Shown here in pieces: positions 8,982 to 17,070 of a stretch of 52,216 nt of DNA. Position numbers and translations under genes: made by a program. The DNA is from Oceanobacillus massiliensis str. N'diop (GTDB lineage Bacteria; Bacillota; Bacilli; Bacillales; Amphibacillaceae): contig NZ_HE610978.1 of assembly GCF_000285495.1 (NCBI RefSeq), positions 121,565 to 173,780 of the forward strand, read 5' to 3'. The notes beneath the pieces were generated by a model. That model worked only from the letters and a program-made list of their open reading frames with translations. It did not search any database and had not been told where the DNA came from. The first letter of the stretch is position 1, and each line of letters opens with the position of its first letter.

Positions 8982-9449
8982 CTATTTAGCTGAATTTTGA
9001 CGATGTATGCGCACTGCTTTGATTATAGCGAACCCGTCTGTTTCCTTTCCGCCAATTCGGAATGGGACCATATTGCCGATGGTCATCCAGATATTGAACC
9101 AGAAAAACAGCTGGAGAAAGCTGCTGGGAACAAACTCGTTGATTATAAAAATAAATAATGCCGTTGCCCCGTTGAACAGTGGTCCCATTACAGCTATCCT
9201 CACGGCTTCTGATTTGCTGTAAGGGTCTTTTCTCCCGCTACGGGTGAACCCACTTAAAAAGTAAACAGGATGAAGGATAATCTGAAGGTTTTTAAAGGTA
9301 ATAATCCGCGACTGTCTTCCAATCCCGACCGATAGATGGATAAAATCCGCCCTAACACTAAACGCCCCTGATACATGGCCAAGCTCATGAATCAGGGTGC
9401 TTAGAGGAGCAATAACAAATAAGAGGCATGCCAATAAATACATATCCAT
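8982..9449 (-). CDS. Small M50-like (site-2-protease-type) membrane protein
   Basis: A 155-residue integral membrane protein with the zinc-binding motif HELGH at residues 22-26 inside the first helix. A second conserved block near the C-terminus (NMVPFRIGGKETDG) resembles the NxxPxxxxDG motif that supplies the third zinc ligand in M50 intramembrane proteases. The order HExxH, then two hydrophobic segments, then the D motif fits a minimal M50 fold with no PDZ or CBS domain. The substrate is unknown. It lies between ppiB and ribT. Start ATG 9449 with AAAGG upstream. I do not know a named homologue. Confidence 0.7.
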   Translation of the reverse strand: MDMYLLACLLFVIAPLSTLIHELGHVSGAFSVRADFIHLSVGIGRQSRIITFKNLQIILHPVYFLSGFTRSGRKDPYSKSEAVRIAVMGPLFNGATALFIFIINEFVPSSFLQLFFWFNIWMTIGNMVPFRIGGKETDGFAIIKAVRIHRQNSAK

Positions 9450-9481
9450 TTAATATACCTTTAAATCAGCTATAATGATAA

Positions 9482-9919
9482 CTATTCTGAAATGACCTTA
9501 ACTTCTTTCATTACATCACCATTTTGCATTGCTTTTGCATGCTCGATTCCGGAAGTCACTTGCCCAAATACAGTGTGTACTCCGTTAAGATGCGGTTGTG
9601 GCTCGTGCACTACGAAGAATTGACAGCTTCCAGTGTCCTTTCCAGCATGGGCCATCGATAAGGAACCTTCAACATGTTTATGCGGATTTCCTTCTGTTTC
9701 ACACTTGATTGTATAACCGGCAGAGCCTGTCCCATTTCCAATCGGACATCCTCCCTGACTTACGAAACCAGGAATTACACGATGGAAAGTTAATCCATCA
9801 TAGAAATTTTCATTTGCTAGCTTTTCAAAATTAGCAACCGTCTTTGGTGCTTCATTTGGGTATAATTCAAATTCGATTTTATTTCCATTTTCCATTAAAA
9901 TGTAACCTTTTTTAGACAT
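9482..9919 (-). CDS. ppiB: Peptidyl-prolyl cis-trans isomerase PpiB (cyclophilin)
   Basis: A 145-residue single-domain cytosolic cyclophilin. The active-site blocks [23 protein letters not shown] and [12 protein letters not shown] are all present. The open frame extends ten codons upstream to 9949, but CAGGGAGA lies seven bases before the ATG at 9919, which I take as the start. It is downstream of lysA in the same direction, as in B. subtilis. Confidence 0.95.
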   Translation of the reverse strand: MSKKGYILMENGNKIEFELYPNEAPKTVANFEKLANENFYDGLTFHRVIPGFVSQGGCPIGNGTGSAGYTIKCETEGNPHKHVEGSLSMAHAGKDTGSCQFFVVHEPQPHLNGVHTVFGQVTSGIEHAKAMQNGDVMKEVKVISE

Positions 9920-9989
9920 ATGTACATCTCCCTGTAAATTATTTAGCAAAGCTATTTTACCACTTTATCTATAGGAATGGCAGTAATAA

Positions 9990-11297
9990 CTATTCATAGG
10001 ATAGGTCATTTCTTGCAACATCCTGAAAGGTTTCCCGTTTGACCACCAATTTATCGCTTCCAGCTTCAACAAATACAACAGCCGCATTTGGCAGGCGATT
10101 ATAATGGCTTGCCATAGAATAGCTGTATGCACCAGTTGAGAATACTGCCAGGATATCGCCATGATCCACTGCTGGAACCGGGAGATCCCAGATGAGCATA
10201 TCGCCGGATTCACATGCCTTACCTGCAATCGAGACCGAATTGCTTACTTCTGCCTTCGGTTTATTGGCAATTACCGCTTCATATTTTGCCTGATAGAGGG
10301 CTGGTCTTATGTTGTCTGTCATACCGCCATCGACAGACACATAATCACGGACTCCGGGTATTTGCTTCATTGCGCCGATGGTATAAAGGGTCAAGCCAGC
10401 GTTCCCGACTATTGATCTGCCAGGTTCGATCCAGATCTCCGGCATCGGTATTTCCATTTTTTCCGAATGCTCCTTCACCGATTCAACTGTGCTTCTAACA
10501 TAATCACTGTGCGGCAGTGGTTCATCATCTTTCGTATAACGGATACCGAACCCTCCTCCAAGGTTAAGCACTTGAGGAACAAATCCATACTCATCTTTCC
10601 ATTTTGCGAGCTCATTGAATAAGATATCCGCTGCAACCCGGAACCCCTCTGTTTCGAAAATTTGTGAACCGATGTGGCAGTGAAGTCCTTTCAGATTGAT
10701 GGACTTATGCTGATTGACCGCTTTAAAGGCTTCCTCTGCCTGTCCATTCTGTAAATTAAATCCGAATTTGGAATCTTCATTGCCGGTTATGATATACTGA
10801 TGTGTTTTAAGCTCAACACCTGGTGTTACCCGCAGCAATACATCCATTTGCTTGTTGTGGATTTCCAGTTCCTGCTCCAGCAACCTGATATCGTGAAAAT
10901 TATCGATAACAATGCAGCCAATGTCATTTTCAATTGCCATAGCTATTTCCGCAGAGCTTTTATTATTTCCGTGCATATGGATTCTTTCTGTTGGAAAATC
11001 GGCTTGTAAGGCGGTATATAATTCCCCCTCGGAGATGACGTCCAGACAGAGTCCCTCCTGTTTAGCTACCTGAAGCATTGCAATAGCAGAGAATGCTTTG
11101 CTTGCATATGCGACCTTAGCCTTTACATTCAAATCTTTAAAGGTATCGACAAATGTTCTTGCATTCTCCCGAATCATGGCCACATCGTAGACATAAAGCG
11201 GTGTACCGTATTTTTCAGCAAGGCTTACTGTATCTATTCCGCCTATTTCGAGATGACCTATATCATTAACCTGAAACGGATGGTTATCGATTATCAT
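9990..11297 (-). CDS. lysA: Diaminopimelate decarboxylase
   Basis: Last step of lysine synthesis: PLP-dependent decarboxylation of meso-diaminopimelate. Fold III decarboxylase of 435 residues; PLP lysine in VAYASKAFS (Lys67), the phosphate-binding stretch LNLGGGFGIRY, and the active-site cysteine in KACESGD near residue 345. ATG 11297 is preferred because GGGGGAAG precedes it at the right distance; the in-frame GTG at 11315 lies inside that site. It follows spoVAF, as in B. subtilis, where lysA can be read from the spoVA operon. Confidence 0.95.
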   Translation of the reverse strand: MIIDNHPFQVNDIGHLEIGGIDTVSLAEKYGTPLYVYDVAMIRENARTFVDTFKDLNVKAKVAYASKAFSAIAMLQVAKQEGLCLDVISEGELYTALQADFPTERIHMHGNNKSSAEIAMAIENDIGCIVIDNFHDIRLLEQELEIHNKQMDVLLRVTPGVELKTHQYIITGNEDSKFGFNLQNGQAEEAFKAVNQHKSINLKGLHCHIGSQIFETEGFRVAADILFNELAKWKDEYGFVPQVLNLGGGFGIRYTKDDEPLPHSDYVRSTVESVKEHSEKMEIPMPEIWIEPGRSIVGNAGLTLYTIGAMKQIPGVRDYVSVDGGMTDNIRPALYQAKYEAVIANKPKAEVSNSVSIAGKACESGDMLIWDLPVPAVDHGDILAVFSTGAYSYSMASHYNRLPNAAVVFVEAGSDKLVVKRETFQDVARNDLSYE

Positions 11298-11358
11298 AAT
11301 ATGTACTTCCCCCACTTAAACTTTCAAATAATAAAAATACTTTAACATATTAAAGTCA

Positions 11359-11388
11359 AAAACAAAAGAGCTAACCATTGTCAGCTCA
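11359..11388 (-). terminator. Terminator after spoVAF
   Basis: Minus-strand GAGCTGAC and GTTAGCTC form an eight-pair stem with one G-U pair around a four-base loop, followed by TTTTGTTTTTG. The stem starts inside the TGA of spoVAF. It is of moderate strength, so some read-through into lysA is likely. Confidence 0.65.
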
Positions 11389-12861
11389 TTTTATTGGTTG
11401 CCGGTAGTTATTTTTTGGATGTACAATGCTTGGCCGGGTATTCGTATACGGTACTGGAACTCGTAATAATATCTGGAGCATTGCTTTTGGATTGAAAGGA
11501 ATGAACGGCCAAAGATATGGCGTTCTAAGGGACGTTATTGTTGCGAGAAATAAGATATTTATCATAACCCCCACCACGAATCCCGGCAGTCCGAACAATC
11601 CTACAACGACTACAAGAAACAGGTTCATCAGCTTGTTGGCGACACTCAGTTCATAGCTTGGTGTCACATAGGAACCTATAGCACTAATGGAAACATAAAG
11701 AATCACTTCGGGTGAAAACAATCCGACATCAATAGCAATTTGGCCAATTAATACCGCTGCAATTAACCCCATTGCCGTTGAAAGTGGTGTGGGTGTATGG
11801 ATGGCCGCCATACGAAGAAATTCAATCCCAAATCCAGCAATAATGATTTGAATGACTACTGGAACATTCCCTTCTTCATTTGGGCCAATGAATGCCAGTT
11901 CTTTCGGAAGCAATGAAGGATCCATTACAAAAAGAAGCCATAGAGGAAGCAGGAACATGGATAAAAATACTGCCAGATACCTTATAAACCGTATGAAAGT
12001 TCCGATGATCGACGATTGTCTATATTCTTCCGCATGCTGTAGATGATGGAAGAAAGTTGTAGGCAGTATGATGGCGCTTGGAGAAGTATCCACAAAGACC
12101 ATGACATGGCCTTCCAGCAAATGACTTGCTGCAACATCGGGTCTTTCTGTATAACGGACAAGGGGAAAGGCATTCCATTTGCGATTGATGATATACTCTT
12201 CGACTGTCTTTTCTGCCATCGCTATTCCATCAATCTCGATTGCATCGATTTGCTTTTTGATTAAATCAATTAAATCGTCGGAAGCTATATCCTGCAAATA
12301 GGTAATACAGACATCGGTCTTGGAACGCTCCCCAACTTTGGTCATAACATTTCGCAATCTTTCATCACGCAATCTTCTTCTGGTTAATGCAGTGTTCTCG
12401 ATAATATTTTCGGTATAGCCATCCCTGGATCCCCGAATGACTTTTTCGGTATCAGGCTCTTGTGGTGTTCTGCCGGGATAGTGTCTTACATCGACTATTT
12501 GGGCATATTGTTCCCCGTCAATAAAAATGCCAATAAGCCCCGAGAGTATCGAATCGACCGCCTCATCCATTGTTTTTACTGGCTTCACCTGCTGATGGAC
12601 AATTCTATTTTCGATTATTTCGGGAAGCTTTTTGTGACTCACTTCCACATCGTTGATCTCTACAAGTTTTTTAAGCATCTCTTGTATGATGGAAGCTTCA
12701 CATAAGCCGGTAACATAATAGATATGGACTTTTCTTTTCAAAATAATCAATTCACGAAAGCCGACATCGAATGAACTTCCCATTCCGAGTCTCTCTTCCA
12801 TAAATGCTTTATTATTTTCAATGCTTGATGATATGGTAGGCTTTTTAGAACTAGTCCTCAT
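11386..12861 (-). CDS. spoVAF: Spore germination protein SpoVAF
   Basis: A 491-residue GerA-family A-subunit-like protein (B. subtilis SpoVAF, about 490 residues). A soluble N-terminal half carries the family motifs DVRHYPGRTPQEPDTEKV and RGSRDGYTENI; five or so membrane helices fill residues 280-460. SpoVAF is reported to form an ion channel with SpoVAEA that amplifies germination signals, but spoVAEA is not in this locus. It starts 23 bases after spoVAB, where B. subtilis has spoVAC, AD, AEB and AEA. AAGGGAGC precedes the ATG. Confidence 0.94.
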   Translation of the reverse strand: MRTSSKKPTISSSIENNKAFMEERLGMGSSFDVGFRELIILKRKVHIYYVTGLCEASIIQEMLKKLVEINDVEVSHKKLPEIIENRIVHQQVKPVKTMDEAVDSILSGLIGIFIDGEQYAQIVDVRHYPGRTPQEPDTEKVIRGSRDGYTENIIENTALTRRRLRDERLRNVMTKVGERSKTDVCITYLQDIASDDLIDLIKKQIDAIEIDGIAMAEKTVEEYIINRKWNAFPLVRYTERPDVAASHLLEGHVMVFVDTSPSAIILPTTFFHHLQHAEEYRQSSIIGTFIRFIRYLAVFLSMFLLPLWLLFVMDPSLLPKELAFIGPNEEGNVPVVIQIIIAGFGIEFLRMAAIHTPTPLSTAMGLIAAVLIGQIAIDVGLFSPEVILYVSISAIGSYVTPSYELSVANKLMNLFLVVVVGLFGLPGFVVGVMINILFLATITSLRTPYLWPFIPFNPKAMLQILLRVPVPYTNTRPSIVHPKNNYRQPIK

Positions 12862-12884
12862 GCAGTTGCTCCCTTACAAAATAT

Positions 12885-13313
12885 TCAACGAACAAAGTAG
12901 GTCCACTGGAATAAGGATCCAGCTATTTTTCCAAACACAATGGCCATCAGCAATATCAGTAAATAATTATCTATTCCAATTCTTCTGGACAAAATGGGGA
13001 AAACGTTTAATACCTCTGTCAGTGCAGCGGCAAGCATCCCGTTAAATATGCCGTGCAGCAGTCCCCAGCTTGCCAATGCGATAAGCGGCTGATTGTAGCT
13101 GACTGCAGCAAAAGAAAAATACGTTCCCATTATCAGTCCCAGAATGACACTGGCGCTATATACTCTGATCAGTGTTTCCGTTTTGCTCAATTGTATCAGT
13201 CTTGGAATAATTCCAAGTACTGTTATAAATGCCACGAACCCGGCTCCCACAGCAAGACCTCCACTGAACCCAATTACTAATTGTATGAGATTAATGAGGA
13301 GGTTTTTTATCAT
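12885..13313 (-). CDS. spoVAB: Stage V sporulation protein AB
   Basis: A 142-residue membrane protein matching B. subtilis SpoVAB (141 residues) in length and in the motif GLAVGAGFVAFITVLGIIPRL near residues 20-40. Five hydrophobic segments. It is part of the spore inner-membrane system that takes up dipicolinic acid during sporulation. It overlaps the end of spoVAA by 23 bases, and no good ribosome-binding site precedes its ATG, so it is probably translated by coupling to spoVAA. Confidence 0.92.
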   Translation of the reverse strand: MIKNLLINLIQLVIGFSGGLAVGAGFVAFITVLGIIPRLIQLSKTETLIRVYSASVILGLIMGTYFSFAAVSYNQPLIALASWGLLHGIFNGMLAAALTEVLNVFPILSRRIGIDNYLLILLMAIVFGKIAGSLFQWTYFVR

Positions 13314-13907
13314 TCAGCTTATTTTCGTGATGGTTCAGATAATCATTGAGATCCTGCTGGTATTTGTGAATTTCAACTTCCAGTGGGCTGGGTTCTTCAT
13401 TAAATCTCCTGTTAAACCAGTGATTGAAAAACAGTAATGTGCCGAGACCTAAACCGAATGAGTAAGGAATCTGAATCCAAAGCGGGAAATCATTTTCCTC
13501 GCCTGTCAGGATGAAGTGCAGTTTTTGCTGTACCTCCTGCATACTGACATCATAATGGAAGTTCATGATTGTCATGGCAGTCCCGATAAATAACAGAAGC
13601 CATACAAATGAAGCAATCCATATATTTACAGGTTTCTTTTGCTCATTGATATGGATAATTGTCTGTTCGGGGCCTAAAAGCTGAATCTCAATGCCATCGA
13701 TATTTGACATCAGGTGATCAATGATTAGATAACTATCGATAATCACTATATTTCTATCCTTTTTGGTGAGCTGATAGACAGGTATGTCCTCAAGCTTCTT
13801 TTTGTATTTGGCGGCAGCTGATATATAGGCGATATTCTTAAGATATATCTGCTGGAGTGATTGGACTTCGATATTTTTTTCATACGAAGATAGATGACTT
13901 CTGCCAC
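13291..13907 (-). pseudogene. spoVAA: Stage V sporulation protein AA (frameshifted as read)
   Basis: The main frame encodes residues matching SpoVAA (KDRNIVIIDSYLIIDHL, two membrane helices and the conserved tail EEPSPLEVEIHKYQQDLN). Its open start (TTG 13929) has no ribosome-binding site and gives a Gly/Arg-rich N-terminus unlike the family. A GTG at 13907, five bases after GGGGGG, opens MAEVIYLRMKK in the next frame, which resembles the B. subtilis N-terminus (MERRIFIRLRHR). The two frames meet at an A7 run (13874-13880). A8 would give an intact protein of 205 residues (B. subtilis: 206). The product works at the spore inner membrane. Confidence 0.82.
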
Positions 13908-13939
13908 GATATCCCCCCTTTTTTACCAACTGATAACAT

Positions 13940-13969
13940 TAGTATTTGTCAGGACCGATAAATTTATCA
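13940..13969 (-). promoter_or_regulatory. Forespore (sigma-G/F-like) promoter of spoVAA
   Basis: Minus-strand TGATAA (13964-13969) and AATACTA (13940-13946) are 17 bases apart. The -10 differs from the sigma-G consensus CATACTA by one base. It sits about 33 bases before the spoVAA GTG. The B. subtilis spoVA operon is known to be read by sigma-G. Confidence 0.5.
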
Positions 13970-13979
13970 GGCAAAAGGC

Positions 13980-14006
13980 AAAAAAATCACCACCGAAGTG
14001 ATGATT
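13980..14006 (-). terminator. Terminator after sigF
   Basis: Minus-strand ATCATCAC, loop TTCG, GTGGTGAT and then seven T residues: a stem of eight pairs with one G-U pair capped by a stable UUCG tetraloop. It ends the spoIIA operon about 60 bases past the sigF stop and separates it from spoVA. Confidence 0.88.
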
Positions 14007-14066
14007 CAATTGAATAGAAGTGAAATGGAATTGTTGAATATCATCAAGCAGAAGCATACTTAAAGG

Positions 14067-14825
14067 CTAGCTTGAATCCATATTTTTCTTCATGTCTTCG
14101 AGTATTTTCTTCTCTAGCCTGGAGACTTGCACCTGGGATATTCCCAGTCTGTCAGCAACTTCTGTTTGAGTTTGGTCCTTGTAATATCTTAAGTATACAA
14201 TCAATCGTTCTCTTTCGCTTAGCGTTCTAATGGCTTCCTGAAGTGACAGTTTATCAAACCATTTTGAATCCTGATCAGCTATTTGATCCATCAATGTTAT
14301 AGGGTCACCATCATTTTCAAATACTGTTTCGTAAATCGACTGAGGAGACTTGGCGGCTTCCTGGGCATGGACGACTTCCTCCGGCAATATTTCCAGCGCT
14401 TCGGCGATCTCCTTTACCGTAGGCGATCTGCCATACTGTTTCGTTAATTCATCCCTTTTTCTGCGAATCTTATTTCCCGTTTCCTTTAATGAACGACTTA
14501 CCTTTACACTTCCATCATCTCTGATGAAACGTTGTATTTCACCGATTATCATCGGTACAGCATACGTAGAAAATCGTACATCATAAGACAAATCAAATTT
14601 ATCAATCGATTTGATCAGTCCAATACTGCCAATCTGAAATAGATCATCAGAGTCATACCCGCGGTTAATAAACCGCTGCACAACGGACCATACGAGCCGG
14701 ATGTTTCTTTCAACTAAAATATCTCTTGCTTCTTTATCCCCCTGCTGGCTTTTTCGAATATAATCTTTAACCTTCTCATCTGACAGCTGTTCCTTCTGAC
14801 GGGTATTTTTCACATTTACATTCAT
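14067..14825 (-). CDS. sigF: Sporulation sigma factor SigF
   Basis: First forespore-specific sigma factor, 252 residues. Region 2 (DDLFQIGSIGLIKSIDKFDLSYDVRFSTYAVPMIIGEI is the conserved core, about residues 61-98), region 3 and region 4 with the helix-turn-helix TQTEVADRLGISQVQVSRLEKKI at the end. Its activity is held by SpoIIAB until SpoIIAA releases it. Third gene of spoIIAA-spoIIAB-sigF; GAGGATGCTGAC precedes the ATG ten bases after spoIIAB. Confidence 0.97.
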   Translation of the reverse strand: MNVNVKNTRQKEQLSDEKVKDYIRKSQQGDKEARDILVERNIRLVWSVVQRFINRGYDSDDLFQIGSIGLIKSIDKFDLSYDVRFSTYAVPMIIGEIQRFIRDDGSVKVSRSLKETGNKIRRKRDELTKQYGRSPTVKEIAEALEILPEEVVHAQEAAKSPQSIYETVFENDGDPITLMDQIADQDSKWFDKLSLQEAIRTLSERERLIVYLRYYKDQTQTEVADRLGISQVQVSRLEKKILEDMKKNMDSS

Positions 14826-14835
14826 GTCAGCATCC

Positions 14836-15276
14836 TCAGTTATAAACTGTTTTTGATTTTGAAAGCTGCTTTGTCATATTGACTACCGTCCCTTTATCAG
14901 GGGTTGAAATGACTTCAACAGAATCCATAAAATTTTCAATGATGGTAAATCCCATTCCTGATCTTTCCATTTCAGGTTTGGATGTATATAACGGCTGACG
15001 AGCTTCTGAAATGTCCTTTATTCCAATTCCTTCGTCTTTTATAGTTAATTCGATTTCTCCATCATCAAGGGAACATGTGATAAAAATTTTATGATGTGAT
15101 TCACCATTGTAGCCATGGATGATGGCATTGGTGACCGCCTCTGAAACAACCGTTTTAATCTCGGTCACTTCATCCATCGTTGGGTCAAGCTGTGTGATGA
15201 AAGCAGCTACGGTGACCCTGGCAAAGGCTTCATTTTCACTGACACTGGAAAATTCGAGAGTCATTTCGTTCTTCAT
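14836..15276 (-). CDS. spoIIAB: Anti-sigma F factor SpoIIAB
   Basis: A 146-residue GHKL-type serine kinase and anti-sigma factor that binds SigF in the mother cell and phosphorylates SpoIIAA. ATP-binding motifs: [13 protein letters not shown] near residues 46-58, [10 protein letters not shown] near 79-88 and [15 protein letters not shown] near 103-117. Its ATG overlaps the spoIIAA stop (ATGA), so the two products are made in a fixed ratio. Confidence 0.97.
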   Translation of the reverse strand: MKNEMTLEFSSVSENEAFARVTVAAFITQLDPTMDEVTEIKTVVSEAVTNAIIHGYNGESHHKIFITCSLDDGEIELTIKDEGIGIKDISEARQPLYTSKPEMERSGMGFTIIENFMDSVEVISTPDKGTVVNMTKQLSKSKTVYN

Positions 15277-15626
15277 GAGGCCACCCCCAGTGTAGCTAAG
15301 GCAAATTCTTCATTTTCCTCCAGCCTGATAATCTTGAACATACCGGACATTTCAAATAGGCGTTTGACTGGTGGGGAAATGGAACAAACAACCATCTCTC
15401 CGCCTAATTGGATGACTTCTTTGTATCTGCCCAGCACGACTCCTAAACCAGAGCTGTCCATAAATGACACGGCTTCCAGATTTAAAATAATATGTTTGAC
15501 AGGGTTCGAATAGAGCATATCTTTCCATTTGTCCCTTAAGCCTTCTGCTTCATGGTGATCCAATTCACCAGATAGCCTTACAATCAGGACATCTCCCTTT
15601 ACATCGAAAATTGAATGAAGACTCAT
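15273..15626 (-). CDS. spoIIAA: Anti-sigma F factor antagonist SpoIIAA
   Basis: A 117-residue STAS-domain protein. The regulatory serine is Ser58 in [14 protein letters not shown]; when unphosphorylated it displaces SigF from SpoIIAB, and SpoIIE phosphatase activates it. AAAGGAGGAAGA stands before the ATG. First gene of the spoIIA operon, with a sigma-H-like promoter between it and dacF. Confidence 0.97.
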   Translation of the reverse strand: MSLHSIFDVKGDVLIVRLSGELDHHEAEGLRDKWKDMLYSNPVKHIILNLEAVSFMDSSGLGVVLGRYKEVIQLGGEMVVCSISPPVKRLFEMSGMFKIIRLEENEEFALATLGVAS

Positions 15627-15662
15627 TTATCTTCCTCCTTTATAAGAACTGTGTTTATCTAT

Positions 15663-15689
15663 TTCTTCATCTGGAGGTCATATTCCTGC
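15663..15689 (-). promoter_or_regulatory. Sigma-H-like promoter of the spoIIA operon
   Basis: Minus-strand GCAGGAATA exactly fits the sigma-H -35 consensus RNAGGAWWW. ATGAAGAA follows after ten bases and fits RNGAATWW at seven of eight places, but the spacing is one or two bases shorter than usual. B. subtilis spoIIA is known to be sigma-H and Spo0A-P dependent. I could not identify a clear 0A box. Confidence 0.45.
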
Positions 15690-15731
15690 TATCCGACAAA
15701 AGTAGTGTACATTCTGCTAAAATAGTTAAGA

Positions 15732-16913
15732 TCAGCGAACTTTCACCATTTCCTGCATTGTCCTCTTTATTAAAGATAGAAGAGAGGCCTTTTCGACATC
15801 CGCTTTAACGGTAAGCGGCACTTCAGATAATACCGAACCATTTTCTTTCACTACCAGCTTTCCGACCTCATCCCCTTTTTTGACAGGGAGTGTCCAATTT
15901 TCTTCCAGTATTACATCGGTCGTAATCTCTCTCTTTTCCTCCCCTTTTTTATGAAGGGTACTGATTGATTGCGTGGATACGATGTCAATCTTTTTCTGCT
16001 GTGATTTCAATAGTGCTATGTCCGTAATTTTTTCGTCTTTATCAAACAGTTTTTTGGTTTCAAAATGATTGAATGCATAATCAAGCAAACCCGTCACCAT
16101 GGCATTCCGTTCTTTCGGAGATTCAGCTCCCATAACAACGGCAATAACCCGCATGTCATTCCTTTTTGCTGTTGCAGTCAAACAGTATTTAGCCTCATTT
16201 GTATATCCTGTTTTCAAGCCATCAACATCGGGATAAAAGTGGACGAGTTTATTTGTATTCACAAGCCAGAATTCGTTCTCCTCGCCTTTTCTCAGGTAAT
16301 CCTCATAAACAGAAGTATATTCTGTTACGCTTTCATGTTTTAATAATTCATTTGCAATGATGGCCATATCATATGAGGTGCTATAGTGATCATCGGCAGG
16401 CAGGCCTGTAGAATTTTGGAACTTTGTATTTTCAAGTTTTAACTCTTTAACTTTTTCATTCATTTTTTCGACGAATGCCTCTTCGCTTCCGGCAATTCTT
16501 TCGGCAAGTGCAACGCTGGCGTCATTTCCGGATGCAATTGCTACACCCTTCAAGAGATCATTAACAGACATTTCTTCACCCGTCTCAAGAAATATTTGTG
16601 ATCCGCCCATAGAGGCTGCACGATCACTGACTCGGATCATCTCTTCCTTGCTTAATTTGCCTTCTTCCAGCGCTTCCATAATCAAAAGTAATGTCATAAT
16701 TTTGGTCATGCTGGCAGGCGGCAATTGTTCTTGAGCATTTTTGTCAAAAAGTATTTCTCCCGTATCCTGTTCGAGTAAAATAGCTGATTTCGCATTTTGG
16801 GCTAAATTTAATGAATCACTGTCGTCACTGCCGTTTTCTTCTGCAAACACAGAAAAAGGCACAGAAACAGCTATGAGTACCATTAATGTAAGGCGTGTTA
16901 TATACTTTTTCAT
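15732..16913 (-). CDS. dacF: D-alanyl-D-alanine carboxypeptidase DacF
   Basis: A penicillin-binding protein made in the forespore that, with DacB, sets the cross-linking of spore peptidoglycan. The signal peptide ends near ...VFAEE (residue 25). Catalytic motifs: SMTK (Ser68, Lys71), SGN near 130, KTG near 235; a C-terminal beta-sandwich domain and an amphipathic end. ATG 16913 follows GGAGGTAAG; the frame is open seven more codons upstream but without support. It precedes spoIIAA by 105 bases, and a sigma-F promoter stands before it. Confidence 0.94.
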   Translation of the reverse strand: MKKYITRLTLMVLIAVSVPFSVFAEENGSDDSDSLNLAQNAKSAILLEQDTGEILFDKNAQEQLPPASMTKIMTLLLIMEALEEGKLSKEEMIRVSDRAASMGGSQIFLETGEEMSVNDLLKGVAIASGNDASVALAERIAGSEEAFVEKMNEKVKELKLENTKFQNSTGLPADDHYSTSYDMAIIANELLKHESVTEYTSVYEDYLRKGEENEFWLVNTNKLVHFYPDVDGLKTGYTNEAKYCLTATAKRNDMRVIAVVMGAESPKERNAMVTGLLDYAFNHFETKKLFDKDEKITDIALLKSQQKKIDIVSTQSISTLHKKGEEKREITTDVILEENWTLPVKKGDEVGKLVVKENGSVLSEVPLTVKADVEKASLLSLIKRTMQEMVKVR

Positions 16914-16943
16914 AGTCTTACCTCCAGCAATCAATATAATGTA

Positions 16944-16972
16944 AGGATTGCCGATTTATGGAATTTTCATAC
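16944..16972 (-). promoter_or_regulatory. Sigma-F-like promoter of dacF
   Basis: Minus-strand GTATG is followed after 15 bases by GGCAATCCTT, nine of ten places fitting the sigma-F -10 consensus GGNRANANTW. It is about 30 bases upstream of the dacF start. dacF is known to be a forespore sigma-F gene and to read on into spoIIA. Confidence 0.6.
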
Positions 16973-17070
16973 ACCAAATTAGAGAAAAAGATGGCTGATT
17001 GCAGAAGATCATTTATAAAAGGCCTTTTCGTGAACATTGCTGTTTCCAAACAATGGGGTTGACAGTGGGA
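16973..17070. other. Spacer between dacF promoter and tandem array, nothing recognised
   Basis: No open frame or clear promoter. The only symmetric element is AAAAGGCCTTTT near 17017-17029, too short to assign. Confidence 0.5.

Noticed and set aside
9965-10228. An 87-codon minus-strand open frame over the 3' end of lysA
   Set aside because: It lies in another frame of lysA, has no family signature and no ribosome-binding site. lysA is intact.
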